23,799 bases of DNA from Euzebyaceae bacterium (GCA_013696915.1 JACCXR010000171.1:1-23799); one strand, 5' to 3'; positions 7,966-14,439 are shown, numbered from the stretch's first letter. Numbers and translations are program-made. The notes: generated from the letters alone by a model not told the origin.

Positions 7966-8114
7966 GTCTTCTGCTCCTCCTGCGGGGACAGCGCCCGCGC
8001 CCAGGACCACGGGTACGCCTCGTCCTCGCTGGCCAGCGCGAGCCGTCCGTCGGAGCGGCGGAACGGCGTGTGCCGCTTGTGCGGCACCTCGCCGACGCTG
8101 TGGTGGTAGGGCAC
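7962..8114 (-). CDS. 50-aa ORF with homogentisate-1,2-dioxygenase-like N-terminus, coupled to the transporter operon
   Basis: This is a short ORF with good translation signals: GTG at 8114, AAGGAGG six bases upstream, and a stop that overlaps the binding-protein ATG as ATGA. Residues 2-20 read PYHHSVGEVPHKRHTPFRR. This closely resembles the conserved start of bacterial homogentisate 1,2-dioxygenase (from memory, P-Y-x-x-x-G-x-I-P-x-K-R-H-T-x-F-R). The second half (SEDEAYPWSWARALSP) may resemble the C-terminal tail of that enzyme, but I could not check this. All of the catalytic cupin core is missing. It could be an in-frame internal deletion of hmgA kept as a leader ORF, or a separate small protein. 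The frame is also open upstream of the GTG, without support. Confidence 0.62.
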   Translation of the reverse strand: MPYHHSVGEVPHKRHTPFRRSDGRLALASEDEAYPWSWARALSPQEEQKT

Positions 8115-8371
8115 GTCGCGCCTCCTTGTCCGTGGGTCCGTGGGGTCCCTGGTGCGGTCAGTCCGGGGAACTCGGGCATCCCCGCGATCGCCGCGAGGGT
8201 GGCCTGGGCGAGGTGCCGACGTCGGGGAACCGGTTCGCGGGGCGACGATCGACGTCTCCGGCTGCGTGGCGACCGCCACGATCCTCCTCGTCCGTTCGGC
8301 TGTCGAACACCCCTGTTCAACCATCGATCGTGTCAGTAGGGTGACGAGCGGTCAAGGGAAAGGGCAGGACG
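8115..8371. promoter_or_regulatory. Divergent control region between the transporter operon and the hydrolase-hydroxylase operon
   Basis: These 257 bp lie between divergently read operons and hold no gene. Three symmetric sites are visible. GAACCGGTTC at 8227-8236 is a perfect palindrome. CGTGGCG-AC-CGCCACG at 8265-8280 is a perfect inverted repeat. GTCGAACA-CCCC-TGTTCAAC at 8302-8321 is a dyad with one mismatched pair. A possible rightward promoter has TGTTCA at 8314-8319 and TAGGGT at 8337-8342, 17 bases apart, so the third dyad would cover its -35 region. No regulator gene is next to it. Confidence 0.6.
8302..8321. promoter_or_regulatory. Candidate operator dyad
   Basis: GTCGAACA-CCCC-TGTTCAAC has eight-base arms, seven of which pair, around a four-base spacer. 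It overlaps the possible -35 box of the hydrolase operon and could also affect the leftward transporter operon. The regulator family is not determinable from the site alone. Confidence 0.5.
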
Positions 8372-9331
8372 ATGACCAGGCCGTTCGCGTCGTCGGCGGA
8401 CACCGACGAGAAGGTGGAGACGCTCGAGCTCCTCGCCGGGGGGGTGTACGCGCTGACCGCCGAAGGCGACCCGAACGTCGGCGCGATCGAGGGCGAGGAC
8501 TTCGTGGTCGCCTTCGAGGCGCGGGCGACGCCGTTCATGGCGCGCCGCTGGCTGAACCGGCTGCGCGAACACACCGACAAGCCGGTCCGCTACCTCGTGC
8601 TGTCGCACTACCACGCCGTCCGGGTGCTGGGCGCGGCGGCGTTCGAGGGCGCGACGATCATCGCCCACGACCACACCCGCGCGCTGATCGCGGAGCGCGG
8701 CAAGCAGGACTGGGAGTCCGAGGCCGGCCGCATGCCGCGGCTGTTCGCCGGCGCCGAGACGATCCCCGGGCTGACCTGGCCCGACGTCACCTTCAGCGAC
8801 CGGTTGGCGATCGATCTGGGCGGCGACCGGGGCGAGCTGCAGCTGCACTACTGCGGGCGGGGACACACCTCGGGGGACATCGTCGCGTGGCTGCCGTCCG
8901 AGCGCGTGCTGTTCGCGGGCGACCTGGTCGAAGCGCAGGCCGCGCTCTACACCGGTGACGCCTTCCACTCGGACTGGTCGGGCGCGACCCTCGACCGGGT
9001 CGCGACCTTCGACGCCGCCCAGCTGGTCGGCGGCCGCGGCGCCGTGGTCCGCGACGGCGCCGTGGTCGACGCGATCGAGGCGACCCGCGGCTTCCTGCGC
9101 ACGATGCTCGACACCGTGGGGAGCGTGCACCGTCGCGGCGGGGACGTCCGGGAGGCGTTCGAGGCGGCCCACGCGGCGCTCGCGCCCACCTACGGGCGGT
9201 GGCCGATCTTCGAGCACTGCATGCCGTTCAACACCCAGCGCCTGTGGGACGAGCTCGACGGCATGGACCATCCGCGGATCTGGACCGCCCAGCGGGACCG
9301 CGAGGTGTGGGACCTGCTGCAGCAGCGCTAG
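8372..9331 (+). CDS. MBL-fold metallo-hydrolase with a non-canonical metal-binding motif
   Basis: This is a 319-aa metallo-beta-lactamase-fold protein. The usual first metal motif HxHxDH appears as H79-Y-H81-A-V83-R84, so the Asp and third His are replaced. Later ligands are present: His165 in GRGHTSGD and Asp184 in FAGDLVE, with a possible last His282 in FEHCMP. The altered motif may mean one metal site rather than two, or a different reaction; I recall similar HYHAVR sequences in other actinobacterial members but cannot verify it. The start is ATG at 8372 with a weak AGGG/GGA-rich upstream sequence. The FAD hydroxylase gene starts 12 bases after its stop, so the two probably share a message and a pathway. 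It could open an ester, lactone or thioester made from the hydroxylated product. Confidence 0.85.
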   Translation: MTRPFASSADTDEKVETLELLAGGVYALTAEGDPNVGAIEGEDFVVAFEARATPFMARRWLNRLREHTDKPVRYLVLSHYHAVRVLGAAAFEGATIIAHDHTRALIAERGKQDWESEAGRMPRLFAGAETIPGLTWPDVTFSDRLAIDLGGDRGELQLHYCGRGHTSGDIVAWLPSERVLFAGDLVEAQAALYTGDAFHSDWSGATLDRVATFDAAQLVGGRGAVVRDGAVVDAIEATRGFLRTMLDTVGSVHRRGGDVREAFEAAHAALAPTYGRWPIFEHCMPFNTQRLWDELDGMDHPRIWTAQRDREVWDLLQQR

Positions 9332-9343
9332 CACCGCGGGGCA

Positions 9344-10954
9344 ATGGCCGCGACGCCGGCTCCGGTCCTGATCGCGGGCGGCGGTCCGGTCGGGATCACG
9401 GCCGGCCTCCTGCTCGCCCGGTTCGGCGTCCCCAGCGTCGTCCTGGAGGCGCAGCCGGCACACGCCCCGGTCGGCTCCAGGGCGATCTGCATGCAGCGCG
9501 ACGCGTTGGACGTGCTCGCCCGCGTCGGCTGCGCGGCGCCGATCGTCGCCGAGGGCGTCACGTGGACGCTCGGGCGGACGTACTACCGCGAGACGGAGTT
9601 GCTCCAGATCACGTTCCCCGAGAGGGGCCGGAGCGCGTTCCCGCCGTTCGTCAACATCCCGCAGTCGAGCACCGAGCGGCGTTTGTGGGCCAGGGCCGCC
9701 GACGAACCGCTGGTCGCGCTGCGGACCGGGCACCGGGTCGTCGGCCTGGAGCAGGACGACGCTGGCGTGACCGTGCGGGTCTCCACGGCGGGCGGGATCG
9801 AGGACATCTTCGGCTCCCACCTGCTCGCGTGCGACGGTGCTCGCAGCACGGTCCGCAAGCTGCTCGTGCTGGGGTTCGAGGGTCACTCCTACGACGACCA
9901 GTTCCTCATCGCCGACATCCGCACCGACCTGGGGTTCGCGGCGGAGCGACGGTTCTTCTTCGACCCCGCCTGGAACCCCGGCCGCCAGGTGCTCGTGCAT
10001 CCGCAACCGGACTCCGTGTGGCGCATCGACTGGCAGGTCCCCGGCGACTTCGACCTCGAACGGGAGCGCGCCTCCGGCGCCCTTGACCAGCGTGTCCGCG
10101 CGGTCGTCGGCGACCGGCCCTACGAGGTCGTCTGGGTCTCGGCCTACCGGTTCCACCAGCGTCTGGCGCCGACGTTCCGGGCCGGTCGCGTCCTGCTCGC
10201 CGGCGACGCCGCCCATCTCATGTCCCCCTTCGGTGCGCGGGGCCTCAACTCCGGCATCCACGACGCGGAGAACGCCGCCTGGAAGCTCGCGTTCGTCCGG
10301 CGGGGGTGGGCCGGTGACGCCCTGCTCGCCAGCTACGACACCGAGCGCCGGGCAGCGGCGCGGGAGAACCTGCGCGTCACAGGTGAGACGATGCGCTTCC
10401 TGGTGCCGCGCGACGCCGAGGAGGCGCGGCGGCGGAGGGCGGTCCTGGAGCGGGCGCTGACCGATCCCGCGGCACGGCGTTTGGTCGACTCCGGCAGGCT
10501 GGCCGAGCCGTTCTGGTACCTGGACTCCCCGCTGACGACGCCCTGGGGGGATCCGGACGCGTTCCCCCGCGAGCCGGGAGTCGCCCGGCCCGTCGTCCCC
10601 GGCGTCCTGTGCCCGGACGGTCCGTGCGCGGTGCCGGCGCGCCCGGACGTCGTCAGGCTGCGGCAGCTGTTCGGATCGGGGTTCGTGGTACTGGCCCCGA
10701 CGACCGCCGACGTGGCCAACCTGGAGGCGGCCTGCCGAGCGGCTGTCCGAGCTCCGGTGGACGTCTACGCCCTGGAAGCGATCGACCAGCTCGGGGGCCT
10801 CGCCTCCGCGTTGGAGACCGGGCGGCGCACCGCCTACGTGGTGCGTCCGGACGGCCATCTCGCGGCACGCCTCGACGGCCCCGATCCGCGCGCCCTCACC
10901 CTGAGCCTGCGGCGGGCGGTCGGGGACCCAGGCGGGCTACCGGACGGACCGTGA
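9344..10954 (+). CDS. FAD-dependent aromatic-ring hydroxylase (MhpA/PheA/TfdB family)
   Basis: This is a 536-aa class A flavoprotein monooxygenase. It has the FAD-binding GGGPVG (residues 12-17), the DG motif at D164-G165 in LACDGARSTVRK, and the second FAD motif GDAAHLMSPFGARGLN from G288-D289. A C-terminal thioredoxin-like domain (about 435-530) is usual in phenol and 3-(3-hydroxyphenyl)propionate hydroxylases. These enzymes use NAD(P)H and O2 to hydroxylate a phenolic ring. The exact substrate is unknown; a hydroxyphenyl-acid converted to a dihydroxy acid would fit the HmgA-like ORF nearby. The start is ATG at 9344, 12 bases after the hydrolase stop. The last codons form one copy of direct repeat B. 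Confidence 0.9.
   Translation: MAATPAPVLIAGGGPVGITAGLLLARFGVPSVVLEAQPAHAPVGSRAICMQRDALDVLARVGCAAPIVAEGVTWTLGRTYYRETELLQITFPERGRSAFPPFVNIPQSSTERRLWARAADEPLVALRTGHRVVGLEQDDAGVTVRVSTAGGIEDIFGSHLLACDGARSTVRKLLVLGFEGHSYDDQFLIADIRTDLGFAAERRFFFDPAWNPGRQVLVHPQPDSVWRIDWQVPGDFDLERERASGALDQRVRAVVGDRPYEVVWVSAYRFHQRLAPTFRAGRVLLAGDAAHLMSPFGARGLNSGIHDAENAAWKLAFVRRGWAGDALLASYDTERRAAARENLRVTGETMRFLVPRDAEEARRRRAVLERALTDPAARRLVDSGRLAEPFWYLDSPLTTPWGDPDAFPREPGVARPVVPGVLCPDGPCAVPARPDVVRLRQLFGSGFVVLAPTTADVANLEAACRAAVRAPVDVYALEAIDQLGGLASALETGRRTAYVVRPDGHLAARLDGPDPRALTLSLRRAVGDPGGLPDGP
10918..10946. repeat. Direct repeat B, copy 1 (in the 3' end of the hydroxylase gene)
   Basis: This is a 29-bp direct repeat matching 12178-12206 with two mismatches, including 15 identical bases GCGGGCTACCGGACG at its right end. 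It lies inside the last codons of the FAD hydroxylase gene. The copies are exactly 1260 bp apart and bracket mazEF and a small membrane ORF. Confidence 0.85.
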
Positions 10955-11015
10955 CGGCTGGCAGGCCGGTGACCCGGTCCTTCACAACCTGCAGGGGTGG
11001 GGTTCACGACCCTTG

Positions 11016-11333
11016 TCAGCAGTCGGCGACGGCACGCAAAGCATGGCACAGCCGAAGCGTCTTGACGGCGGCGAGACGGCCTACGGGGTCGGTCAGCGTC
11101 CATCGAGGGACGAGCCGGAGGTTGTCGAAATTCGCCGCACACTCGATGGACAGGCCGTCCTCGGATCCGAGCATGATCTCGGTCGGGATCCTGCGGATCG
11201 AACGCGTGACGGGCGCGACGAGGACCGCGTTCAGGACCGGGATGGCAGCGTCGCGCGTGACGACGAGCGCGGGACGACGGCCGGCGTCCGGGATCTCGAC
11301 CCAGCAGATGTCTCCCTGCGCGAGCCGACTCAC
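11016..11333 (-). CDS. mazF: MazF/PemK-family mRNA interferase toxin
   Basis: This is a 105-aa type II toxin, an endoribonuclease that cuts mRNA at short sequences when free of its antitoxin. It has the family layout: GDICWVEIPDAGRRPALVVT at the N-terminus, then VLVAPVTRSIRRIPTEIML, then a late DNLRLVPRWTLTDPVGRL. The conserved Arg in RRPALVV and the Thr/Arg pair in PVTRSIR are present, so it should be active. The start is GTG at 11333, which overlaps the antitoxin stop as GTGA. A TTG one codon earlier is less likely. It is convergent with the hydroxylase gene, and mazEF as a whole lies between the copies of direct repeat B. Confidence 0.9.
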   Translation of the reverse strand: MSRLAQGDICWVEIPDAGRRPALVVTRDAAIPVLNAVLVAPVTRSIRRIPTEIMLGSEDGLSIECAANFDNLRLVPRWTLTDPVGRLAAVKTLRLCHALRAVADC

Positions 11334-11593
11334 CAAGGCTCTTCGAGGATCATCGCCCGCGCGTTCGCCTCGGCGCCGGCGAGCTCCTCCTCCGTCTGCG
11401 GAAGTCGCCGGTAACCCTCGGCGATGGCATCACCGACCGCGCGGCGGCGCTCATTGTCGAGGAGCTCCGCGATTGCGGTGCGTGCGACGTCCGCTCGTGA
11501 AGAGAATCGACCGCTGTCAACCAGCGCGTCCAGCTGATCGAGCGCTTCCTTCGGAAGGCGCACGGCGATCTGGGCACCGGTACCGTTCGCCAT
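11330..11593 (-). CDS. Ribbon-helix-helix antitoxin of the MazEF pair
   Basis: This is an 87-aa antitoxin. The N-terminal half, AQIAVRLPKEALDQLDALV followed by SSRADVARTAIAELL, is a clear ribbon-helix-helix DNA-binding domain: a beta strand, then two helices with the conserved SRADVAR turn. The C-terminal half is acidic (EEELAGAEANARAMILEEPW) and should wrap around the toxin. The ATG at 11593 is preceded by TACCAT and six bases, so the message is probably leaderless. The palindrome ACCATGGT in the same spot is a likely site for autoregulation. The antitoxin comes first and overlaps mazF by four bases. Confidence 0.88.
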   Translation of the reverse strand: MANGTGAQIAVRLPKEALDQLDALVDSGRFSSRADVARTAIAELLDNERRRAVGDAIAEGYRRLPQTEEELAGAEANARAMILEEPW

Positions 11594-11599
11594 AGCACC

Positions 11600-11605
11600 A
11601 TGGTA
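11600..11605 (-). promoter_or_regulatory. -10 box of the mazEF operon, probable leaderless start and operator
   Basis: On the minus strand, TACCAT is followed by GGTGCT and then the antitoxin ATG. A transcription start about six bases after the -10 box would fall on the start codon. There is no ribosome binding site. The box is inside the palindrome ACCATGGT, so antitoxin binding there would block transcription. Confidence 0.55.
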
Positions 11606-11848
11606 CCACCGCCGCCGTGGCGAGCCGCCGAGCGCGCTCGTCGTCGCCGAGAAGGTCCCGGCGCGTCCGCGAGGAGCAGTTCCCGCAGATCAACGGGGAG
11701 CACACCTGACGCGGCGCGGACGTGTCTGGCGAACGCGACGGGATTCTGGTGACCCGGCGATCGCGTGCCTTGTCGGCCTTGGCTTGCCGGGCCATCAGGC
11801 GGTGCGGGCCGTCGATCCTCCCGTAGAGGACCTCTGGAACGCCTTCGG
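11606..11848. other. Non-coding or decayed segment upstream of mazEF
   Basis: No complete gene is supported here. Read leftwards, short runs look protein-like in two different frames: EVLYGRIDGPHRLMARQAKA at about 11770-11835, then NPVAFARHVRAASGVLPVDL nearer 11685-11745. This would fit a decayed gene with a frame change, but I recognise no family. Confidence 0.35.
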
Positions 11849-12109
11849 TCACGACCGCGACGTCGCCACCGGGCCGCGCTCCTCTCCGCGGCCGAGGACG
11901 TACCCCACGTAGGGGTAGAAGCCCATGACCGCACCCGTGACGTAGAGCGCGACGAACGCGACGCTGGTGCGTGGTCGGATCCCGAACAGGTCCCAGTGCA
12001 GGAACGTGGCGACCAGCGCCACGGTCGCGAACGTTCCGGCGGCCGCGTACAACACGTCGTAGCCGTACCAGCTGCGCGGCCGCCATGCCGACCATGCCGA
12101 CGCGCCCAC
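11849..12109 (-). CDS. Small membrane protein, unknown, possibly missing its start
   Basis: This is an 86-aa ORF from GTG 12109 with two likely membrane helices, around VLYAAAGTFATVALVATFL and TSVAFVALYVTGAVMGFYPY. The frame stays open for about 28 more codons upstream (WTWDLGNRSNVRFFGALFGA), and this stretch also looks protein-like. It meets a stop (TAG) inside direct repeat B copy 2 without a good start codon. The gene may therefore have lost its true 5' end at the repeat junction, or it may use a CTG or the internal GTG. I do not recognise the family. Confidence 0.5.
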   Translation of the reverse strand: MGASAWSAWRPRSWYGYDVLYAAAGTFATVALVATFLHWDLFGIRPRTSVAFVALYVTGAVMGFYPYVGYVLGRGEERGPVATSRS

Positions 12110-12177
12110 CGCCCCGAACAGCGCGCCGAAGAACCGGACGTTGCTGCGGTTGCCGAGGTCCCACGTCCAGCGCGCCA

Positions 12178-12206
12178 GGTCGGGGACGCAAGCGGGCTAC
12201 CGGACG
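12178..12206. repeat. Direct repeat B, copy 2
   Basis: This is the second copy of the 29-bp repeat (27 of 29 bases match 10918-10946). It lies between the small membrane ORF and the acyl-CoA dehydrogenase promoter. Together with copy 1 it brackets a 1.26-kb segment carrying mazEF. Confidence 0.85.
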
Positions 12207-12253
12207 CGCAGTGTCCACGACCGCCTCCCCCGAGACCGTACCGGGGAGTAACC

Positions 12254-12265
12254 TACCGTCCGGTA
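12254..12265. promoter_or_regulatory. Candidate TetR-type operator upstream of the acyl-CoA dehydrogenase
   Basis: TACCG-TC-CGGTA is a perfect five-base inverted repeat with a two-base spacer, within ACCTACCGTCCGGTAACC. It ends 26 bases before the dehydrogenase start. Spaced ACCG...CGGT dyads are common binding sites of actinobacterial TetR regulators of acyl-CoA metabolism. No TetR gene is in the window. Confidence 0.5.
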
Positions 12266-12291
12266 ACCGATCTGGGCGAGGAGAGCAGCCG

Positions 12292-14088
12292 GTGGGTCAC
12301 TACATCAGCAACCTGCGCGACGTGGAGTTCAACCTCTTCGAGGTCTTTCGCGTCCAGGAGCACTTCGGCGTCGGCCCGTTCGCGCAGATGGACCTCGACA
12401 CGGCGCGCGAGGTCCTGTCGGGCGTCGAGCGGCTGGCGACCGGGCCCTTCGCCGACAGCTTCGCCGAGGGCGACCGGGTGCCGCTGCGCCTGGAGGACGG
12501 CGACGTCACGGTGCCGCCGGGGATCAACGCCAGCCTCGACGCGTACTTCCACGGCGACTGGTACCGGTTGAACCTGCCCGAGCACCTCGGCGGGTTCGGT
12601 GCGCCGCCCAGCCTGCAGTGGGCGTGCTCGGCCATGCTGTCCGGCGCGAACCCCTCCGCGCTGCTGTACACCGGCGGACCGTTCTTCGCGGCGATCATCG
12701 ACGGGCTCGTGACCGGTGAGCAGCGCCGCCGCTGGGTCGTGCCGATGGTCGAGCGCCACTGGGGCGGCACGATGGTACTCACCGAGCCGGACGCCGGCAG
12801 CGACGTCGGCGCCGGCCGCACGACCGCGGTGGAGGCGGGCGACGGGACCTGGCACCTGACCGGCGTGAAGCGCTTCATCACCAACGGCGACTTCGACTGG
12901 CCGGAGAACATCGTCCACCTCGTGCTCGCCAGGCCTGTCGGCGCAGGTCCCGGCACGAAGGGCCTGAGCCTGTTCATCGCCCCGAAGTTCTGGGTGAACG
13001 CCGACGGCTCGCTCGGCGAGCGCAACGGCGTCGCCGCGACCAGGATCGAGGACAAGATGGGGCTCAAGGCGTCGGCGACCTGCGAGCTGACCTTCGGGGA
13101 TCGCCGGCCGGCGCGGGGCGTGCTCGTCGGCGAGGTCCACGACGGCATCGCACAGATGTTCAAGGTGATCGAGTACGCCCGCATGCTGGTCGGGACGAAG
13201 GCGATCGAGACGCTGTCGACCGGATACCTCAACGCGCTCGCCTACGCCAGGCAGCGCGTCCAGGGCCCCGACCTCGCGAGCGCCGCCGACCGCGCCGCGC
13301 CGCGGGTGGAGATCATCCGCCACCCCGACGTCCGGCGGAACCTGATGCGGCAGAAGGCGCACGTCGAGGGGCTGCGGGCGCTGGTGTTCTACACGGCCTC
13401 GATCCAGGACCGCGTCAAGCTGGGCGGAGACGACGCGGCCGCGCTGGAGAAGCGCAACGACCTGCTGCTGCCGCTCGTGAAGGGCTACGGCTCCGAGAAG
13501 TCCTACGAGCTGCTCGCCACGTCGCTGCAGACCTTCGGCGGCTCCGGGTACTGCCGCGACTACCCCGTCGAGCAGTACATCCGCGACGCGAAGATCGACA
13601 CCCTCTACGAGGGCACGACCGGCATCCAGGGCCTGGACCTGCTCTTCCGCAAGATCGGCAGGGACCGGGGCGCCGCCCTCGCCGCTCTGCTCGCGGAGAT
13701 CCAGGCGTTCGCGAAGGGCGACGCCGGCAACGGCGCCCTGACGGCGGAACGCGACCGGCTCGCGACCGCCCTGGAGGACGTCCAGGGGATGCTCGCGGCC
13801 CTGGCCGGCTTCATGGGCAGCTCGGTCTACCTCGTCGGCCTCAACACGACCACCTTCCTGTTCGCCCTCGCGGAGCTGGTGATCGGCTGGCTGCTGCTGC
13901 GCCAGGCCGAGGTCGCGCTCGCCGCGTCCGCCGGCGGGGTGTCCGACGCGGACCGCGCCTTCTACGCCGGGAAGGTCGCCGCGGCGCGGTGGTTCGCCGC
14001 CGACGTCCTGCCGCTGCTGTCCGCCCGCCGCGCCGTCCTGGAGGCGACCGACCTCGCGCTCATGGAACTCGACGACCGGGCGCTCTGA
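12292..14088 (+). CDS. Acyl-CoA dehydrogenase, FadE5-like long form
   Basis: This is a 598-aa FAD flavoenzyme that oxidises an acyl-CoA to the trans-2-enoyl-CoA. It begins with GHYISNLRDVEFNLFEVF, the typical start of the roughly 600-residue FadE5-type subfamily. TEPDAGSDVGAG is the FAD/substrate loop. LQTFGGSGYCRDYPVEQYIR is the conserved C-terminal segment, and Glu440 in LYEGTTGIQG is the expected catalytic base. An extra C-terminal domain of about 130 residues follows, as in this subfamily. The start is GTG at 12292 with GAGGAG upstream; the long open frame further upstream is a shadow. A TetR-like dyad precedes the gene. It could act on fatty acyl-CoA or on the side chain of an arylalkanoyl-CoA from the neighbouring aromatic pathway. 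Confidence 0.93.
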   Translation: MGHYISNLRDVEFNLFEVFRVQEHFGVGPFAQMDLDTAREVLSGVERLATGPFADSFAEGDRVPLRLEDGDVTVPPGINASLDAYFHGDWYRLNLPEHLGGFGAPPSLQWACSAMLSGANPSALLYTGGPFFAAIIDGLVTGEQRRRWVVPMVERHWGGTMVLTEPDAGSDVGAGRTTAVEAGDGTWHLTGVKRFITNGDFDWPENIVHLVLARPVGAGPGTKGLSLFIAPKFWVNADGSLGERNGVAATRIEDKMGLKASATCELTFGDRRPARGVLVGEVHDGIAQMFKVIEYARMLVGTKAIETLSTGYLNALAYARQRVQGPDLASAADRAAPRVEIIRHPDVRRNLMRQKAHVEGLRALVFYTASIQDRVKLGGDDAAALEKRNDLLLPLVKGYGSEKSYELLATSLQTFGGSGYCRDYPVEQYIRDAKIDTLYEGTTGIQGLDLLFRKIGRDRGAALAALLAEIQAFAKGDAGNGALTAERDRLATALEDVQGMLAALAGFMGSSVYLVGLNTTTFLFALAELVIGWLLLRQAEVALAASAGGVSDADRAFYAGKVAAARWFAADVLPLLSARRAVLEATDLALMELDDRAL

Positions 14089-14131
14089 CCGCCTGGGAGA
14101 CCGGCACTCGGACGCAGACGGGCCGCGGCGC

Positions 14132-14137
14132 GTTACC
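14132..14137 (+). promoter_or_regulatory. -10 box of the decayed antitoxin gene, leaderless type
   Basis: TACCGT is followed by GCGGGC and then the ATG at 14146, with a one- or two-base uncertainty in the box position. There is no ribosome binding site. The pattern matches the mazEF start and two other genes in this window. Confidence 0.4.
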
Positions 14138-14145
14138 GTGCGGGC

Positions 14146-14389
14146 ATGGCGACCATCCGGATCCGCGACGTGCCGGACGACGTCTACCGCAGCTACCAGG
14201 CCCGCGCCGCCGCGGCGGGCATGAAGCCTGCAGGAGTACCTGCTCGCAGAGCTCGTGGAGGGTGCCCGGTTGCGGTCGCCTGGAGAGATCGCCGCAGAGG
14301 TGGCTGCCGACATCGCCGCGGAGGGGCCGGCAGGCATGAGCCGTGCCTCCGCGACGGCCGTGATCCGCGCCGAGCGCGACCGGCGGTGA
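14146..14389 (+). pseudogene. Frameshifted VapB/FitA-like antitoxin
   Basis: The first 26 codons read MATIRIRDVPDDVYRSYQAR and then AAAAGM, a ribbon-helix-helix start typical of FitA/VapB antitoxins (IRIRDVPDDVxxxYxARAAAAGMSLQEYL). At 14224-14225 there is one extra A. Removing it restores SLQEYLLAELVEGARLRSPG and then an acidic, helical C-terminus ending at TGA 14387-14389, giving 80 residues. As read, the frame runs on as Pro/Arg-rich nonsense. The restored stop overlaps a GTG (GTGA) that would start the toxin. A sequencing error in the short A run cannot be excluded, but the missing toxin favours real decay. Confidence 0.8.
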
Positions 14390-14418
14390 GCGTGCTCGCC
14401 GCCTCAGCGCGAGGGTGA
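14386..14418 (+). pseudogene. Remnant of the start of a VapC-like toxin gene
   Basis: From the GTG that overlaps the antitoxin stop, ten codons read VSVLAASARG and then stop. VapC toxins normally start with a strand such as V-x-V-x-D-A-S-A, so this looks like the first residues of a PIN-domain toxin followed by a deletion; the essential Asp is lost. The piece is very short, so the call depends on its position after the antitoxin. Confidence 0.4.
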
Positions 14419-14439
14419 ACAGACCGTGCAGGTGCTGGC

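Noticed and set aside
6736..8109. A 457-codon open frame on the plus strand
   Set aside because: It is a shadow of the livJ-like gene, which has a lipobox, a ribosome binding site and family motifs.
8333..10858. An 841-codon open frame on the minus strand
   Set aside because: It lies antisense to the MBL hydrolase and FAD hydroxylase, which have clear motifs. Its translation is Arg/Pro/Gly/His-rich with no domain, as expected from GC-driven shadows.
10955..11015. A terminator between the hydroxylase and mazF genes
   Set aside because: Only a weak imperfect stem (AGGGGT with ACCCTT) is visible, which is not enough to call.
12253..14337. A 694-codon open frame on the minus strand
   Set aside because: It is antisense to the acyl-CoA dehydrogenase, low in protein-like character, and has no start signal.
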